This document shows, piece after piece, positions 25,502-33,103 of a DNA stretch of 64,000 nt (positions are counted from its first letter, which is position 1; each line of letters begins with the position of its first letter). The position numbers and the translations under genes are program-made. This DNA is from Limnobacter sp. MED105. GTDB lineage: Bacteria > Pseudomonadota > Gammaproteobacteria > Burkholderiales > Burkholderiaceae_B. Location: contig NZ_ABCT01000012.1 of NCBI RefSeq assembly GCF_000170915.1, forward strand, positions 1 through 64,000. The letters are read 5' to 3'. Below the pieces are notes generated by a model that was not told the DNA's origin, searched no databases, and was given only the letters and a program-made list of their open reading frames with translations.

Positions 25502-25792
25502 CTAAAGATTTTGAGCGAGATTTAGAGCGATTTTGATGTCCAATGCTTGAGTACTCTTGTCTCCGCCAGCCAGTAAAATGAACAATTTTTGACCTCGGGT
25601 CGTGAAATAAACCCGATAGCCAGGGCCAAAGTTGATCCGCAATTCTGAAACACCTTTACCCACAGGTTTGACATCCCCAGCATTTCCTGTGGCCAGACGC
25701 TCTATGCGAACCTGGATTCGTGCTCGCGCGTTGATGTCACGCAAACCATCAAGCCAATTTGCGTACGTTGCAGTTTTACGAATTTCAATCAT
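25502..25792 (-). CDS. RelE/ParE-superfamily toxin (HigB-like)
   Basis: Toxin of 96 residues, small and basic. The family core is present: FANWLDGL-like TYANWLDGLRDINARARIQVRI, then GVSELRINFGPGYRVYFTTRG and LILLAGGDKSTQ-like LFILLAGGDKSTQALDI. This is the addiction module killer protein subgroup of the RelE/ParE superfamily, which cleave ribosome-bound mRNA or inhibit gyrase. Followed by its antitoxin gene. The unit is isolated between a TonB receptor and the PhaC-like gene and shows no repeat or integrase. Confidence 0.9.
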   Translation of the reverse strand: MIEIRKTATYANWLDGLRDINARARIQVRIERLATGNAGDVKPVGKGVSELRINFGPGYRVYFTTRGQKLFILLAGGDKSTQALDIKIALNLAQNL

Positions 25793-26006
25793 ATCGTAGT
25801 CGTAGCCTGATGGCTACATTTAGTTTGGCTTAAGTAAAAGCCAAGCAAGCTAACATTCAGTGCTGTTTGTCTACAAATACCCCCTCAGTCTGTGTAACTC
25901 CTGTTTGGTAACTTCCGAGTAACATTTAGAACATCTCCACCATTGTTGGTACTTTCACCCCTGTTAGAATCTGACACACATAATTTTCACAATCAGGTTT
26001 TCCGCC

Positions 26007-27110
26007 ATGTCCAACGCACTCAGTCTTCGTCGCATCAGCCGCATGTCCAGCAACGGCTGGGATCGTTTGTTCAAATCTGATTCCATGGTGCGGGCGGGTT
26101 TACAGCCGTTTGAAATTGTTCACCAAAGCGGTATTCACAGCGTTCGCCACTACCTTCCTTTGACCGAAGAAAGCATTGCTGTGGGCGATGAAACCCTGGC
26201 TGTGAGCAAAAAGCGAAACAAGATTCCGCTGGTGCTGATCGCCCCGCTGGCTGTGAATATGTATGTTTACGACCTGTTGCCTGAGCGTAGTTTTGTGCGC
26301 TACCTGATGGCGCAGGGCTTTGATGTTTACCTGATCGATTGGGGCAAGCCCACGCGCAAACAGGCGGGTTTGACGCTGGAAAATTACATCAAGGAATTTT
26401 TGCCCGCCTGCCTGAATGCAGTGCGTGAGCACAGTGGGTCCAAAAAACTGAACCTGCAGGGCTGGAGCATGGGCGGTGGCATGGCACTGGCCTACACCGC
26501 TTTGTTCAAAGATGAAAACATCAACAAAATAGTCACCTTTGGTACGCCAATTGACGGGCATGCCAATGGCGCGATTGGTCAGCAATACAAACGCCTGGCG
26601 CATCTGTTGAAGTCGGCCCGAATCAATTTCCGAAAGGTGCCTGCCAAACTGTTGTACACACCGGGTTGGGCCAATGTGATTGGTTTTAAGTTGCTCGACC
26701 CTGTGGGCAGCCTGAAAGGCTATTGGAATTTGGTCACCCAACTTCACGACCGCGAGTTCGTGGCCCAGCACGCCAACCAGGCTGCTTTCATCGACAGTCT
26801 GGAAGCGTATCCTGGCGGTGCGTTGCGCGACTGGTTTGCCAGTATTTGGCTGGAAAATGAAACGGCACATGGCCACTTCAAAGTGGGCAAGGCCGTGGCC
26901 AACTTCAAAGACATTACTTGCCCTGTGCTGGGCATTGCAGGCAAATCGGACAACCTGGCCAATGTGGCTTGCTGCAAGCCGATCACCAAGGTTGTTGGCT
27001 CGGAGAAGTCCGAATTCTTTATCGGCCCGGGCGGCCACATCGGCATTATGAGTGGCAAGGAATCGCCCAACACCATCTGGGCGAAAACGGTGAGCTGGCT
27101 CAACAGTTAA
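26007..27110 (+). CDS. PhaC-like alpha/beta hydrolase with Ser nucleophile
   Basis: Protein of 367 residues, class III PHA synthase length. The PhaC-like features are clear: IPLVLIAPLAVNMYVYDLLP, YLIDWGKPTRKQAG (the DWG motif), and GPGGHIGIMSG near the C-terminus. The lipase box is GWSMGGG with Ser154, whereas true PHA synthases use Cys (GxCxGG). Candidate triad: Ser154, the Asp of GIAGKSDN, the His of GGHIG. Its activity may thus be hydrolytic (lipase/PHA depolymerase-like) rather than polymerising. It lies alone, with no phaA/phaB/phasin nearby. The 214-base gap upstream holds three GTAACT-like repeats (25894, 25908, 25919) but no gene. Confidence 0.8.
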   Translation: MSNALSLRRISRMSSNGWDRLFKSDSMVRAGLQPFEIVHQSGIHSVRHYLPLTEESIAVGDETLAVSKKRNKIPLVLIAPLAVNMYVYDLLPERSFVRYLMAQGFDVYLIDWGKPTRKQAGLTLENYIKEFLPACLNAVREHSGSKKLNLQGWSMGGGMALAYTALFKDENINKIVTFGTPIDGHANGAIGQQYKRLAHLLKSARINFRKVPAKLLYTPGWANVIGFKLLDPVGSLKGYWNLVTQLHDREFVAQHANQAAFIDSLEAYPGGALRDWFASIWLENETAHGHFKVGKAVANFKDITCPVLGIAGKSDNLANVACCKPITKVVGSEKSEFFIGPGGHIGIMSGKESPNTIWAKTVSWLNS

Positions 27111-27120
27111 TACCGTGCAG

Positions 27121-27177
27121 CTACCTCCGCTTTTGGTTATAGTGAACCCACTCAGCACCAAAAGCAGTAGGAGGTGG
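27121..27177 (+). promoter_or_regulatory. Hairpin covering the ribosome binding site of the intradiol dioxygenase gene
   Basis: CTACCTCC (27121-27128) can pair with GGAGGTGG (27170-27177, the Shine-Dalgarno), with one G-U wobble, and the adjacent GCTTTTGG (27129-27136) pairs perfectly with CCAAAAGC (27158-27165). A four-base bulge and a 21-base loop complete it. The start codon is at 27179. A rho-independent terminator is unlikely because no T-run follows. Confidence 0.7.
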
Positions 27178-27178
27178 C

Positions 27179-27772
27179 ATGCTGAAATTCAGACGAAAAA
27201 TTCTTCAGGCCAGTGCGGGTTTGTTACTCGCCGGCCCCCTGTTCAGTCAACGCCATGCCTTGGCGCAAACCCCTGCATGTGACGACAACCCCACCCCTCG
27301 CCAAATCGAAGGCCCGTATTACTCCCCGCAAACTCCGCGGCGCAGCAACTTAATTGATGGTTTGCCTGGCCAAAAGCTCTTCCTGGAAGGCCGGGTATTG
27401 TCGGCCGACTGCAAACCAGTGGCCAAAGCGATTGTGGATTTGTGGAGTTGTGATTCCGAAGGTGTGTACGACAACACCGGTTTCAAATTACGAGGCCACC
27501 AAGTGACCGATGCACAGGGCAAGTTCCGCTTTGAAACCCTTGTGCCTGGCGCTTACGGCAACTCAAGTTTCAGGCGCACGCCACACTTGCACGTGAAGGT
27601 ACAGGCACCGGCTGCCCCTTTGCTGACCACGCAGCTGTATTTTCCCGATGAACCTTTGAATCAGCGCGACAGTTTTTTTAACCCAGCCTTGTTGGTCAAG
27701 CTTCAGCAAAGCGGGCAACAAGCCAAACTGGCGTCATTCGATTTTGTTGTGCCTGTGCAGGCAAAGGGATAG
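27179..27772 (+). CDS. Secreted intradiol ring-cleavage dioxygenase family protein
   Basis: Protein of 197 residues with a signal peptide (MLKFRRKILQASAGLLLAGP, cleavage after ALA) so probably periplasmic. The fold is the intradiol dioxygenase beta-sandwich: EGPYYSP at the N-terminus, AIVDLWSCDSEGVYDN (first Tyr ligand), VPGAYG (second Tyr) and RTPHLHVKV (His-x-His ligands), the full non-haem Fe(III) set. Catechol-type aromatics are the family's substrates; the secreted subgroup is poorly characterised. Translation may be limited by the hairpin at 27121-27177. The ChaN gene follows after 5 bases. Confidence 0.87.
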   Translation: MLKFRRKILQASAGLLLAGPLFSQRHALAQTPACDDNPTPRQIEGPYYSPQTPRRSNLIDGLPGQKLFLEGRVLSADCKPVAKAIVDLWSCDSEGVYDNTGFKLRGHQVTDAQGKFRFETLVPGAYGNSSFRRTPHLHVKVQAPAAPLLTTQLYFPDEPLNQRDSFFNPALLVKLQQSGQQAKLASFDFVVPVQAKG

Positions 27773-27777
27773 TTGTC

Positions 27778-28617
27778 ATGGCAGTACCCACACGTAGTTT
27801 GTTTGCCTTATCCGCAGCGCTGTTCGTATTGGTGACCACGGCCGCTTGCACCTCAGTGCAGCCTTCATTGCAACATTCACCCACTGTCTGGCTGATGGGC
27901 GAGGTTCACGACAATCCCGATGCGCACCAGGCCCGCTACGACATCATTGCCAAAAAAGTGAAGGCTGGTTGGCGGCCTGCCATTGCCATGGAGCAATTTG
28001 ACCGCGAACATCAAGGCCTGCTACGCACAGCGCAAGATGAATGCAAAACAGCAAGCTGTATCACCTCCAAACCCTGGGCTGAAAAATGGCAGTGGGAACT
28101 TTACGCGCCCATCATTCAGCTGGCCATTGATTACCAATTGCCTTTGTTGGCGGCCAATGTGTCGCGTGATGATGCAAACCGCATTGTGAAGGGTGGCTAT
28201 GCGGCGGCCCTGGATCCGGACACCATTGCGCAATATGAACTGGACAAGCCCTTGCCAACGGCAATGGCTGACCAGCATCGCCAAAACATTGTTGAAGGCC
28301 ATTGCAATATGTTGCCGCCCCAGGTTGCAGAGAAGATGATTCCTGCGCAGGTGGCCCGCGATGTGTGGATGGCCAAGGTCATCGAACAGCAGGCTACTCA
28401 GCGCGATGTTGTTTTGATCGCAGGCAATGGCCATGTGCAAAAAGATGTCGGCGTGGTTCAGTGGTTGCCCGTTAAACTACAGCAAACAACAACTGTGTAT
28501 GGCTTTATTGAAAGTTCGCAATCAGGTGGTTCGGCGCAATTCGATGTTCTGGCTCAAGTGCCAGAACATCCCCGCGAAGACCCTTGCGAGGCATTCAAAG
28601 CCATGATGAAAAAATAA
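27778..28617 (+). CDS. ChaN family lipoprotein
   Basis: Lipoprotein of 279 residues: signal MAVPTRSLFALSAALFVLVT with lipobox TTAAC. The ChaN fold is recognised by VWLMGEVHDNPDAHQARYDII, AIAMEQFDREHQGLL and VVLIAGNGHVQKDVGV with the conserved His residues. ChaN of Campylobacter binds haem and is iron-regulated; whether this one does so is unknown. It lies directly after the intradiol dioxygenase gene and is probably co-transcribed with it. AAAGGGA upstream supports the start. Confidence 0.88.
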   Translation: MAVPTRSLFALSAALFVLVTTAACTSVQPSLQHSPTVWLMGEVHDNPDAHQARYDIIAKKVKAGWRPAIAMEQFDREHQGLLRTAQDECKTASCITSKPWAEKWQWELYAPIIQLAIDYQLPLLAANVSRDDANRIVKGGYAAALDPDTIAQYELDKPLPTAMADQHRQNIVEGHCNMLPPQVAEKMIPAQVARDVWMAKVIEQQATQRDVVLIAGNGHVQKDVGVVQWLPVKLQQTTTVYGFIESSQSGGSAQFDVLAQVPEHPREDPCEAFKAMMKK

Positions 28618-28644
28618 GCCGCACACAAGGCAGGGGGCAAAAAA

Positions 28645-29313
28645 GTGGGTCGTTCAATACATGGGCGGTGCGTCGGCGCGCTGCTACTGGTCGCCGTGGC
28701 ATTTCATTCACAACCTGTCATAGCCAATGGTTTTGAAGATTTCGAAGATGCTGAATTGATTGATCACATTGCAGGCAGTGTTGCACGTGGTTACGGTCGA
28801 ATGCATGGCTATGGCGTCGATTTCAAATTAATTGGCAAAGAAACGCCGCACCAGTCGCCCTTGCTGGTTCAGTACAATGCCCCGCTGAAACGCTGTACTT
28901 TTTTCATCAGCACCCGTGACAAAACCTGGCACAGCTTTGAGCTGTACCTGGAGTTTTTTGAAGGGCTCCCCAAGCAGCTTGTGTACGAGGCTTTTTTCGC
29001 GCACGAATCAGGCCATTGTGTGCAAATGCGAGAGCAGATTGATTTTGGTCCGGTGCGACGTCGCCACCGCGAAGAATTGTATGCCGATGTATTTGCACTC
29101 TCGCATGTTGAGCGCTATTACCCCAAGCATCGCAAAGCCTTCCAAGAAGCGCAGTTAAAAATGCGTCGGGCCGCGTTGGGTATTCAAAACGAATACGACT
29201 TTTACAAAGAATTGTTGAGGTTGCATTACAGCCCCAACCTTCAATCGGCTTTGAAGGTGAAAAATCCTCAGGAAAGAGCGTACTCGATCGCCAAAGCAGT
29301 GGATCTGTTGTAA
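28645..29313 (+). CDS. Secreted protein with HExxH motif, putative metallopeptidase
   Basis: Uncharacterised protein of 222 residues starting with GTG after a GGGGG-rich ribosome binding site. A signal peptide (about residues 1-28, cleavage near VIA-N) makes it extracytoplasmic. FFAHESGHCVQ contains His120-Glu121-x-x-His124, the zinc metalloprotease signature, and 20 residues later HREELYADVFAL offers a Glu/Asp (E144, D148) that could be the third ligand as in gluzincin-like families. I do not recognise a named family. It follows the ChaN lipoprotein gene after 27 bases and may belong to the same transcript. Confidence 0.65.
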   Translation: MGRSIHGRCVGALLLVAVAFHSQPVIANGFEDFEDAELIDHIAGSVARGYGRMHGYGVDFKLIGKETPHQSPLLVQYNAPLKRCTFFISTRDKTWHSFELYLEFFEGLPKQLVYEAFFAHESGHCVQMREQIDFGPVRRRHREELYADVFALSHVERYYPKHRKAFQEAQLKMRRAALGIQNEYDFYKELLRLHYSPNLQSALKVKNPQERAYSIAKAVDLL

Positions 29314-29320
29314 TAATTGC

Positions 29321-29332
29321 TTATCGTAATAA
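29321..29332. promoter_or_regulatory. OhrR-type palindrome before the dienelactone hydrolase
   Basis: TTATCGTAATAA, the reverse complement of TTATTACGATAA, differs at one position from the two TTATTGCGATAA palindromes between ohrR and ohr. It lies 42 bases before the hydrolase start. Confidence 0.55.
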
Positions 29333-29373
29333 CAAATAGAATGAAGCGTCACAATGTCACAGGAGTAGTACAC

Positions 29374-30240
29374 ATGGATCAAATGAAATTTGGCTTGGCT
29401 GAAAAAATCAGGGAAACAACTGTCAGTCGTCGAGGCTTTTTGCTGACTTCGCTGGCCGGTGGATTTGCAGTGGCCTCCGAGCCCGTGTTCGCACAAGCCA
29501 TTAAAACAGACACTCAGGGCATTACAGCGGGTGAAGTGAAAGTACCTGTCAAAGACGGGCAAATTCCGGCTTACCGCGCCATGCCTGCCAAAGGCGGTAA
29601 CTTCCCGGTGATTTTGGTGATTCAGGAAATTTTTGGGGTGCACGAGTACATTCAGGACATTTGCCGTCGATTGGCCAAGCAGGGCTACTACGCAATTGCG
29701 CCTGCCATGTTCAGCCGTGAAGCCGATGTGTCCAACATGAGTCTTGATGCCATCTTGAAGGAAGTGGTGCCCGCGGTGCCCGATGCCCAGGTCATGGCCG
29801 ACATTGATTCCACCGTGGCTTTTGCCAAAGCAAGTGGCAAAGCCAACACCTCGCGTTTGGGAATTGTGGGTTATTGCTGGGGTGGCCGTACCGTGTGGTT
29901 GTATGCCAACCACAACCCAGCGGTAAAAGCCGGCGTGTCTTACTACGGTTTGTTGGCTGGTTTGAAGGGCCCCAACAAGCCTGCAGACCCGGTGGATGTG
30001 GCTGCAAACCTCAAGGTACCTGTGCTGGGCCTTTATGCCGGTGAGGACAGTTTTGTTCCCGATGAAGTGGTCGACAAGATGCGTAACGAGTTGGGCAAAG
30101 GCAGCAGTGCATCTGAAATTGTGGTGTTTCCCGCTGTGAATCACGGTTTCCACGCGGATTACCGCCCCACCTATGACAGACGCGCAGCCACCTACGCCTG
30201 GAAACTGACTTTGGACTGGTTTAAAGAGCGCGGGGTATAA
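29374..30240 (+). CDS. Tat-exported dienelactone hydrolase family protein
   Basis: Alpha/beta hydrolase of 288 residues. The N-terminus has a twin-arginine signal TVSRRGFLLTSLAGG, so the folded enzyme is exported by Tat. The dienelactone hydrolase core is clear: VILVIQEIFGVHEYI, then GIVGYCWGGRTVWLY with nucleophile Cys in GYCWGG, LGLYAGEDSFVP (Asp) and VNHGFHADY (His). AGGAG eight bases before 29374 marks the start over upstream in-frame ATGs. An OhrR-like palindrome lies upstream and ohrR follows, so it may be induced by organic peroxides. Confidence 0.9.
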   Translation: MDQMKFGLAEKIRETTVSRRGFLLTSLAGGFAVASEPVFAQAIKTDTQGITAGEVKVPVKDGQIPAYRAMPAKGGNFPVILVIQEIFGVHEYIQDICRRLAKQGYYAIAPAMFSREADVSNMSLDAILKEVVPAVPDAQVMADIDSTVAFAKASGKANTSRLGIVGYCWGGRTVWLYANHNPAVKAGVSYYGLLAGLKGPNKPADPVDVAANLKVPVLGLYAGEDSFVPDEVVDKMRNELGKGSSASEIVVFPAVNHGFHADYRPTYDRRAATYAWKLTLDWFKERGV

Positions 30241-30260
30241 ATTGGGGTGAACCCGATGGG

Positions 30261-30330
30261 GATTTGAGTCAAATTGACTGTATTTATCCAGGATTGTCTT
30301 GGATTGACTTAGACAAGGATGACTCAAATC
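30261..30330. repeat. Nested inverted repeat between the hydrolase and ohrR
   Basis: GATTTGAGTCA (30261-30271) is perfectly repeated inverted as TGACTCAAATC (30320-30330). Inside, TTGTCT (30294-30299) pairs with AGACAA (30311-30316), and a near-tandem 10-mer GGATTGTCTT/GGATTGACTT occurs at 30291-30310. There is no T-run, so it may be a protein site, a cruciform, or a transcript-end structure. Confidence 0.6.
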
Positions 30331-30384
30331 GCGCAAGCGTTTACACTTGAAGCACCCCAATCGTTTGGTTAAAACTCCAAAAAC

Positions 30385-30822
30385 ATGAAAACCGAGAATC
30401 CTTTAGCTCTAGACAACCAGCTTTGTTTCTCTTTGTATGCAACATCCTTGGCCATTACCCAGGTTTACAAGCCTCTGCTCCAACCCTTGGGCTTAACTTT
30501 TCCACAATATCTGGTGATGATGATTTTGTGGAAAGAGGACGGTGTCAGTTTGATCAATGTGGCGCGTCAACTGGGCCAACAGCCCGGCGCGCTCACGCCA
30601 GTTATCAAACGCATGGCCGAACAGGGCCTTTTGACCCGCAATCGAAGCGCAGATGACGAGAGACAATTGCAAATTTACCTGACTGAGGAAGGCAAACGGA
30701 TCCGTGAAAAGGCGCTGGATGTATACGCATGTGTGGTTGAGCAGTGTGGTATGACACCCACTGACATTCATCGACTAAAGTGCGAGTTGGATGCCCTTCG
30801 CGAACGTTTGTTGAAAGCCTGA
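30385..30822 (+). CDS. ohrR: MarR-family organic peroxide regulator OhrR
   Basis: Regulator of 145 residues. LDNQLCFSLYATSLA carries the reactive Cys (Cys14 in NQLCF) whose oxidation by organic hydroperoxides releases DNA in OhrR proteins, and YKPLL with a following winged helix-turn-helix (VARQLGQQPGALTPVIKRMA) and a wing with SADDERQ. It directly precedes ohr on the same strand, with two matching palindromes in between, the standard arrangement. Repression of ohr and of itself is expected. Confidence 0.94.
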   Translation: MKTENPLALDNQLCFSLYATSLAITQVYKPLLQPLGLTFPQYLVMMILWKEDGVSLINVARQLGQQPGALTPVIKRMAEQGLLTRNRSADDERQLQIYLTEEGKRIREKALDVYACVVEQCGMTPTDIHRLKCELDALRERLLKA

Positions 30823-30840
30823 TCGCTTGCCCGTAATTAA

Positions 30841-30852
30841 TTATTGCGATAA
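30841..30852. promoter_or_regulatory. OhrR operator-like palindrome, copy 1
   Basis: TTATTGCGATAA (TTAT/ATAA arms) 18 bases after the ohrR stop; an identical core occurs 58 bases further on. Confidence 0.6.
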
Positions 30853-30898
30853 CATTCTGGGTCATTGACGTTTTTTATGAAGGCGTCTTTTTAAATAG

Positions 30899-30910
30899 TT
30901 ATTGCGATAA
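30899..30910. promoter_or_regulatory. OhrR operator-like palindrome, copy 2
   Basis: AGTTATTGCGATAACT (30897-30912) is a 6-bp-arm palindrome containing the same TTATTGCGATAA core. It lies 40 bases before the ohr start, where a repressor would block the promoter. Confidence 0.65.
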
Positions 30911-30949
30911 CTGTTTATTGCTTCTTTCACCCAATCACAGGAGAAAACA

Positions 30950-31372
30950 ATGCAAGTAGTGTACTCAACCAAAGCCACATCCACTGGCGGTCGTGAGGGT
31001 GGTTCAGCCACCGACGACGGCCGTTTGAAAGTACAGCTGAGCACCCCCAAAGAATTGGGTGGAGCCGGTGGCCCAGGTACCAATCCCGAGCAGTTGTTTG
31101 CTGCCGGTTACTCAGCGTGTTTTATCGGTGCAATTAAATTTGTGGCTGGGCAAGATAAAATCAACCTGCCTTCCGAGCCTGAAATTACGGCGACTGTCGG
31201 CATTGGTGGCAACCCGAAGGGTGTGGGTTTCGCCATTACCGTGGACATGAGCATCAAACTGGAAGGCATGGACAAAGCTGCCGCCAGCGCTTTGGTAGAG
31301 AAGGCGCACCAGGTGTGCCCTTACTCCAACGCAACCCGTAACAATGTGGATGTAAAGTTGACTGTGGTGTAA
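30950..31372 (+). CDS. ohr: Organic hydroperoxide resistance protein Ohr
   Basis: Thiol peroxidase of 140 residues that reduces organic hydroperoxides using lipoylated partners. The two catalytic Cys are in GYSACFIGAIKFVA and EKAHQVCPYSNATRNNV, and the N-terminus MQVVYSTKATSTGGREGGSA is diagnostic. Catalytic Arg is in the N-terminal loop (GREG). It is the target of the upstream ohrR with a double operator, and is followed by a good terminator. Length is exactly that of the family. Confidence 0.96.
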   Translation: MQVVYSTKATSTGGREGGSATDDGRLKVQLSTPKELGGAGGPGTNPEQLFAAGYSACFIGAIKFVAGQDKINLPSEPEITATVGIGGNPKGVGFAITVDMSIKLEGMDKAAASALVEKAHQVCPYSNATRNNVDVKLTVV

Positions 31373-31399
31373 GCGCACACAGGCTTTGAACCGTTTGAG

Positions 31400-31439
31400 A
31401 AGCGGTGGGCTTGAGAAGGCCCGCCGCTTTTTGTTTTTC
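31400..31439 (+). terminator. Rho-independent terminator after ohr
   Basis: AAGCGGTGGGC pairs with GCCCGCCGCTT (one G-U) across an 8-base loop and is followed by a T-rich run TTTTTGTTTTT. Confidence 0.9.
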
Positions 31440-31454
31440 TGTTGGGAAGATTGA

Positions 31455-32444
31455 ATGCACAACCACTATGCCAAACCCGCGTGGGTCAACAATGCCAAGG
31501 GCGATGTACGCTGTGCAGGTTTCGAGTTGGAATTTGCAGGACTTGATTTGCAAACCGCCGCCAATGCCGTAGCGCAGGCCGTGAACGGCGAGGTGATCAA
31601 GGACACCCAAGCGGAATGCAAAGTAAGGCACCCGCAGTTCGGTGATTTCAAAATTGAGCTGGACTGGAGCTTTGCAAAAAACATGGCACGCAAGCGGCTT
31701 GAAGAGCAGGGCGCAAGCGAAGACGCTGTGTTGGAGTTGATGACCGACTTGGCTCGGCAAGTGGTGCCTCTCGAGGTTGTGTGCCCGCCTGTTCCTGTGG
31801 ATCAACTCCAGGTGCTCGATAGTATGGTGAGGGCTCTGCAACAGGCTGGCGCCCTGGGTACTTCCGACTCCCTGATTTACGCATTTGGCGTGCACATTAA
31901 CACTGAATTACCAGCTCTGACTGCGCAAACCCTGGTGCCCTATTTACAGGCTTACTGTGTTTCGCAACACTGGTTGATGAAGGCACACGATGTGGACACC
32001 CTGCGTCGTTTAACGCCTTATATCGACACCTATCCAAAACGATACGTCCAAACTGTGATGGCCTACACGGTTGATACGCCGATGCAACAACTCATCGATG
32101 ATTACCTGGAATACAACCCCACACGAAACCGGGGTATGGATTTGCTGCCATTGTTCAAACAGATTGATGAAGCGCGTGTGTTGGCTGCGGTACAGGATGA
32201 GCGTGTCAATGCTCGTCCCACTTTTCATTACCGTTTGCCAAACTGTGAGATTGAAAAGGCCGGTTGGGGTTTGGTCGACAGCTGGAATATTTGGTGTGTG
32301 GTGGAACACCTGGCCGCGGACCCGGTCACATTGAAGTCCATGTGTGAACAATGGACTGATTACAACGAAAACCTGATCAACTTGAAGGAAGAACCTTGGC
32401 ACCAGGAATTGGCGCACATTCACGAAAACCTGTTGTCGGTGTAA
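31455..32444 (+). CDS. Amidoligase family protein
   Basis: Protein of 329 residues of the glutamine-synthetase-fold amidoligase family (PF12224). Typical strands are CAGFELEFAGL near the N-terminus, FKIELDWS, YAFGVHINTEL and RPTFHYRLPNCEIEKAG, whose acidic residues bind Mg-ATP in this superfamily. Members are predicted to form amide or isopeptide bonds, possibly on peptides or cell-wall material. Its 3' end overlaps the start of a class I glutamine amidotransferase-like (C26) gene by 49 bases, matching the recurrent amidoligase-GATase pair described by comparative genomics. Substrate unknown. Confidence 0.85.
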   Translation: MHNHYAKPAWVNNAKGDVRCAGFELEFAGLDLQTAANAVAQAVNGEVIKDTQAECKVRHPQFGDFKIELDWSFAKNMARKRLEEQGASEDAVLELMTDLARQVVPLEVVCPPVPVDQLQVLDSMVRALQQAGALGTSDSLIYAFGVHINTELPALTAQTLVPYLQAYCVSQHWLMKAHDVDTLRRLTPYIDTYPKRYVQTVMAYTVDTPMQQLIDDYLEYNPTRNRGMDLLPLFKQIDEARVLAAVQDERVNARPTFHYRLPNCEIEKAGWGLVDSWNIWCVVEHLAADPVTLKSMCEQWTDYNENLINLKEEPWHQELAHIHENLLSV

Positions 32445-33100
32445 CCGGCAACGCCAAGTGGTGGTCGCCATCGTGGTTCAGTATCCGGTTTGCGGTGTGG
32501 TTGGCCGGGGGCACAGCCCGGCGCATCAGCGTAAAGCACGCTTGGCCTATTTCGCAAATCGATGCGCTGGTTGTGAGTGGCGGTGACGATATTCACCCCT
32601 CGCTGTATGGCGAAGAAGAGGCGCCCAAGGCGCATTACGACCCAGATCGCGATGCCCTTGAGCAAGCGCACATTGCCTGGGCCTTAAAGCACCAAATGCC
32701 CATGCTGGGCATTTGTCGCGGCACCCAGTTGATCAATGTCAGTTTGGGCGGCAGCCTGCACATCGATATTCGCGCAAGGCGCAAGTTAACCTCAAACCGG
32801 GGCACGGTGCTGCCACGCAAAACAGCGGCCTTGCGGGCCAGCAGTTGTTTGGCCACAGTGACCTGCGCCAGTCGCTTGCGCATCAACAGCCTGCATCATC
32901 AGGCGATTGACCAACTGGGTGAAGGGGTGCAAGTTGTGGCCCGCGATCTCGATGGTTTCGTGCAGGGCATTGAACCCTCTGGCCCTTGCCATTGGCTGGG
33001 TGTGCAGTGGCACCCGGAATATTTGCTCTACCGCCCGCAGCACAGGCGCCTGTTCAAATGGCTTGTGCAACAATGCAGGCAAGCCACCTTCCGCGTGTAA
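32396..33100 (+). CDS. Gamma-glutamyl-gamma-aminobutyrate hydrolase-like (C26) protein
   Basis: Class I glutamine amidotransferase-like hydrolase of 234 residues. The catalytic Cys is in MLGICRGTQLINVSLGG, and the His-Glu pair is in GVQWHPEYLLY; SLHHQAIDQLG is the conserved pre-loop. Start is a TTG at 32396 with AAGGAAG four bases upstream, inside the amidoligase gene; no ATG or GTG is available in this frame at the right place. Members such as PuuD cleave gamma-glutamyl bonds. Overlap with the amidoligase suggests that one makes and the other breaks a gamma-glutamyl amide. Confidence 0.85.
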   Translation: MAPGIGAHSRKPVVGVTGNAKWWSPSWFSIRFAVWLAGGTARRISVKHAWPISQIDALVVSGGDDIHPSLYGEEEAPKAHYDPDRDALEQAHIAWALKHQMPMLGICRGTQLINVSLGGSLHIDIRARRKLTSNRGTVLPRKTAALRASSCLATVTCASRLRINSLHHQAIDQLGEGVQVVARDLDGFVQGIEPSGPCHWLGVQWHPEYLLYRPQHRRLFKWLVQQCRQATFRV

Positions 33101-33103
33101 TCC

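Noticed and set aside
25894-25923. Three GTAACT-like direct repeats before the PhaC-like gene
   Set aside because: Spacing is uneven (14 and 11 bases) and the words are short; too weak to call an operator.
26100-27161. 353-residue open frame on the minus strand
   Set aside because: Antisense of the PhaC-like gene; no domain, no ribosome binding site.
27121-27177. Terminator for the PhaC-like gene
   Set aside because: The hairpin is stable but the 3' side runs into the ribosome binding site and start codon, and no T-run follows.
29155-30360. 401-residue open frame on the minus strand
   Set aside because: It is antisense to the dienelactone hydrolase, which has a Tat signal and full catalytic motifs; the antisense product has no family features and is His/Cys-rich as frame shadows usually are.
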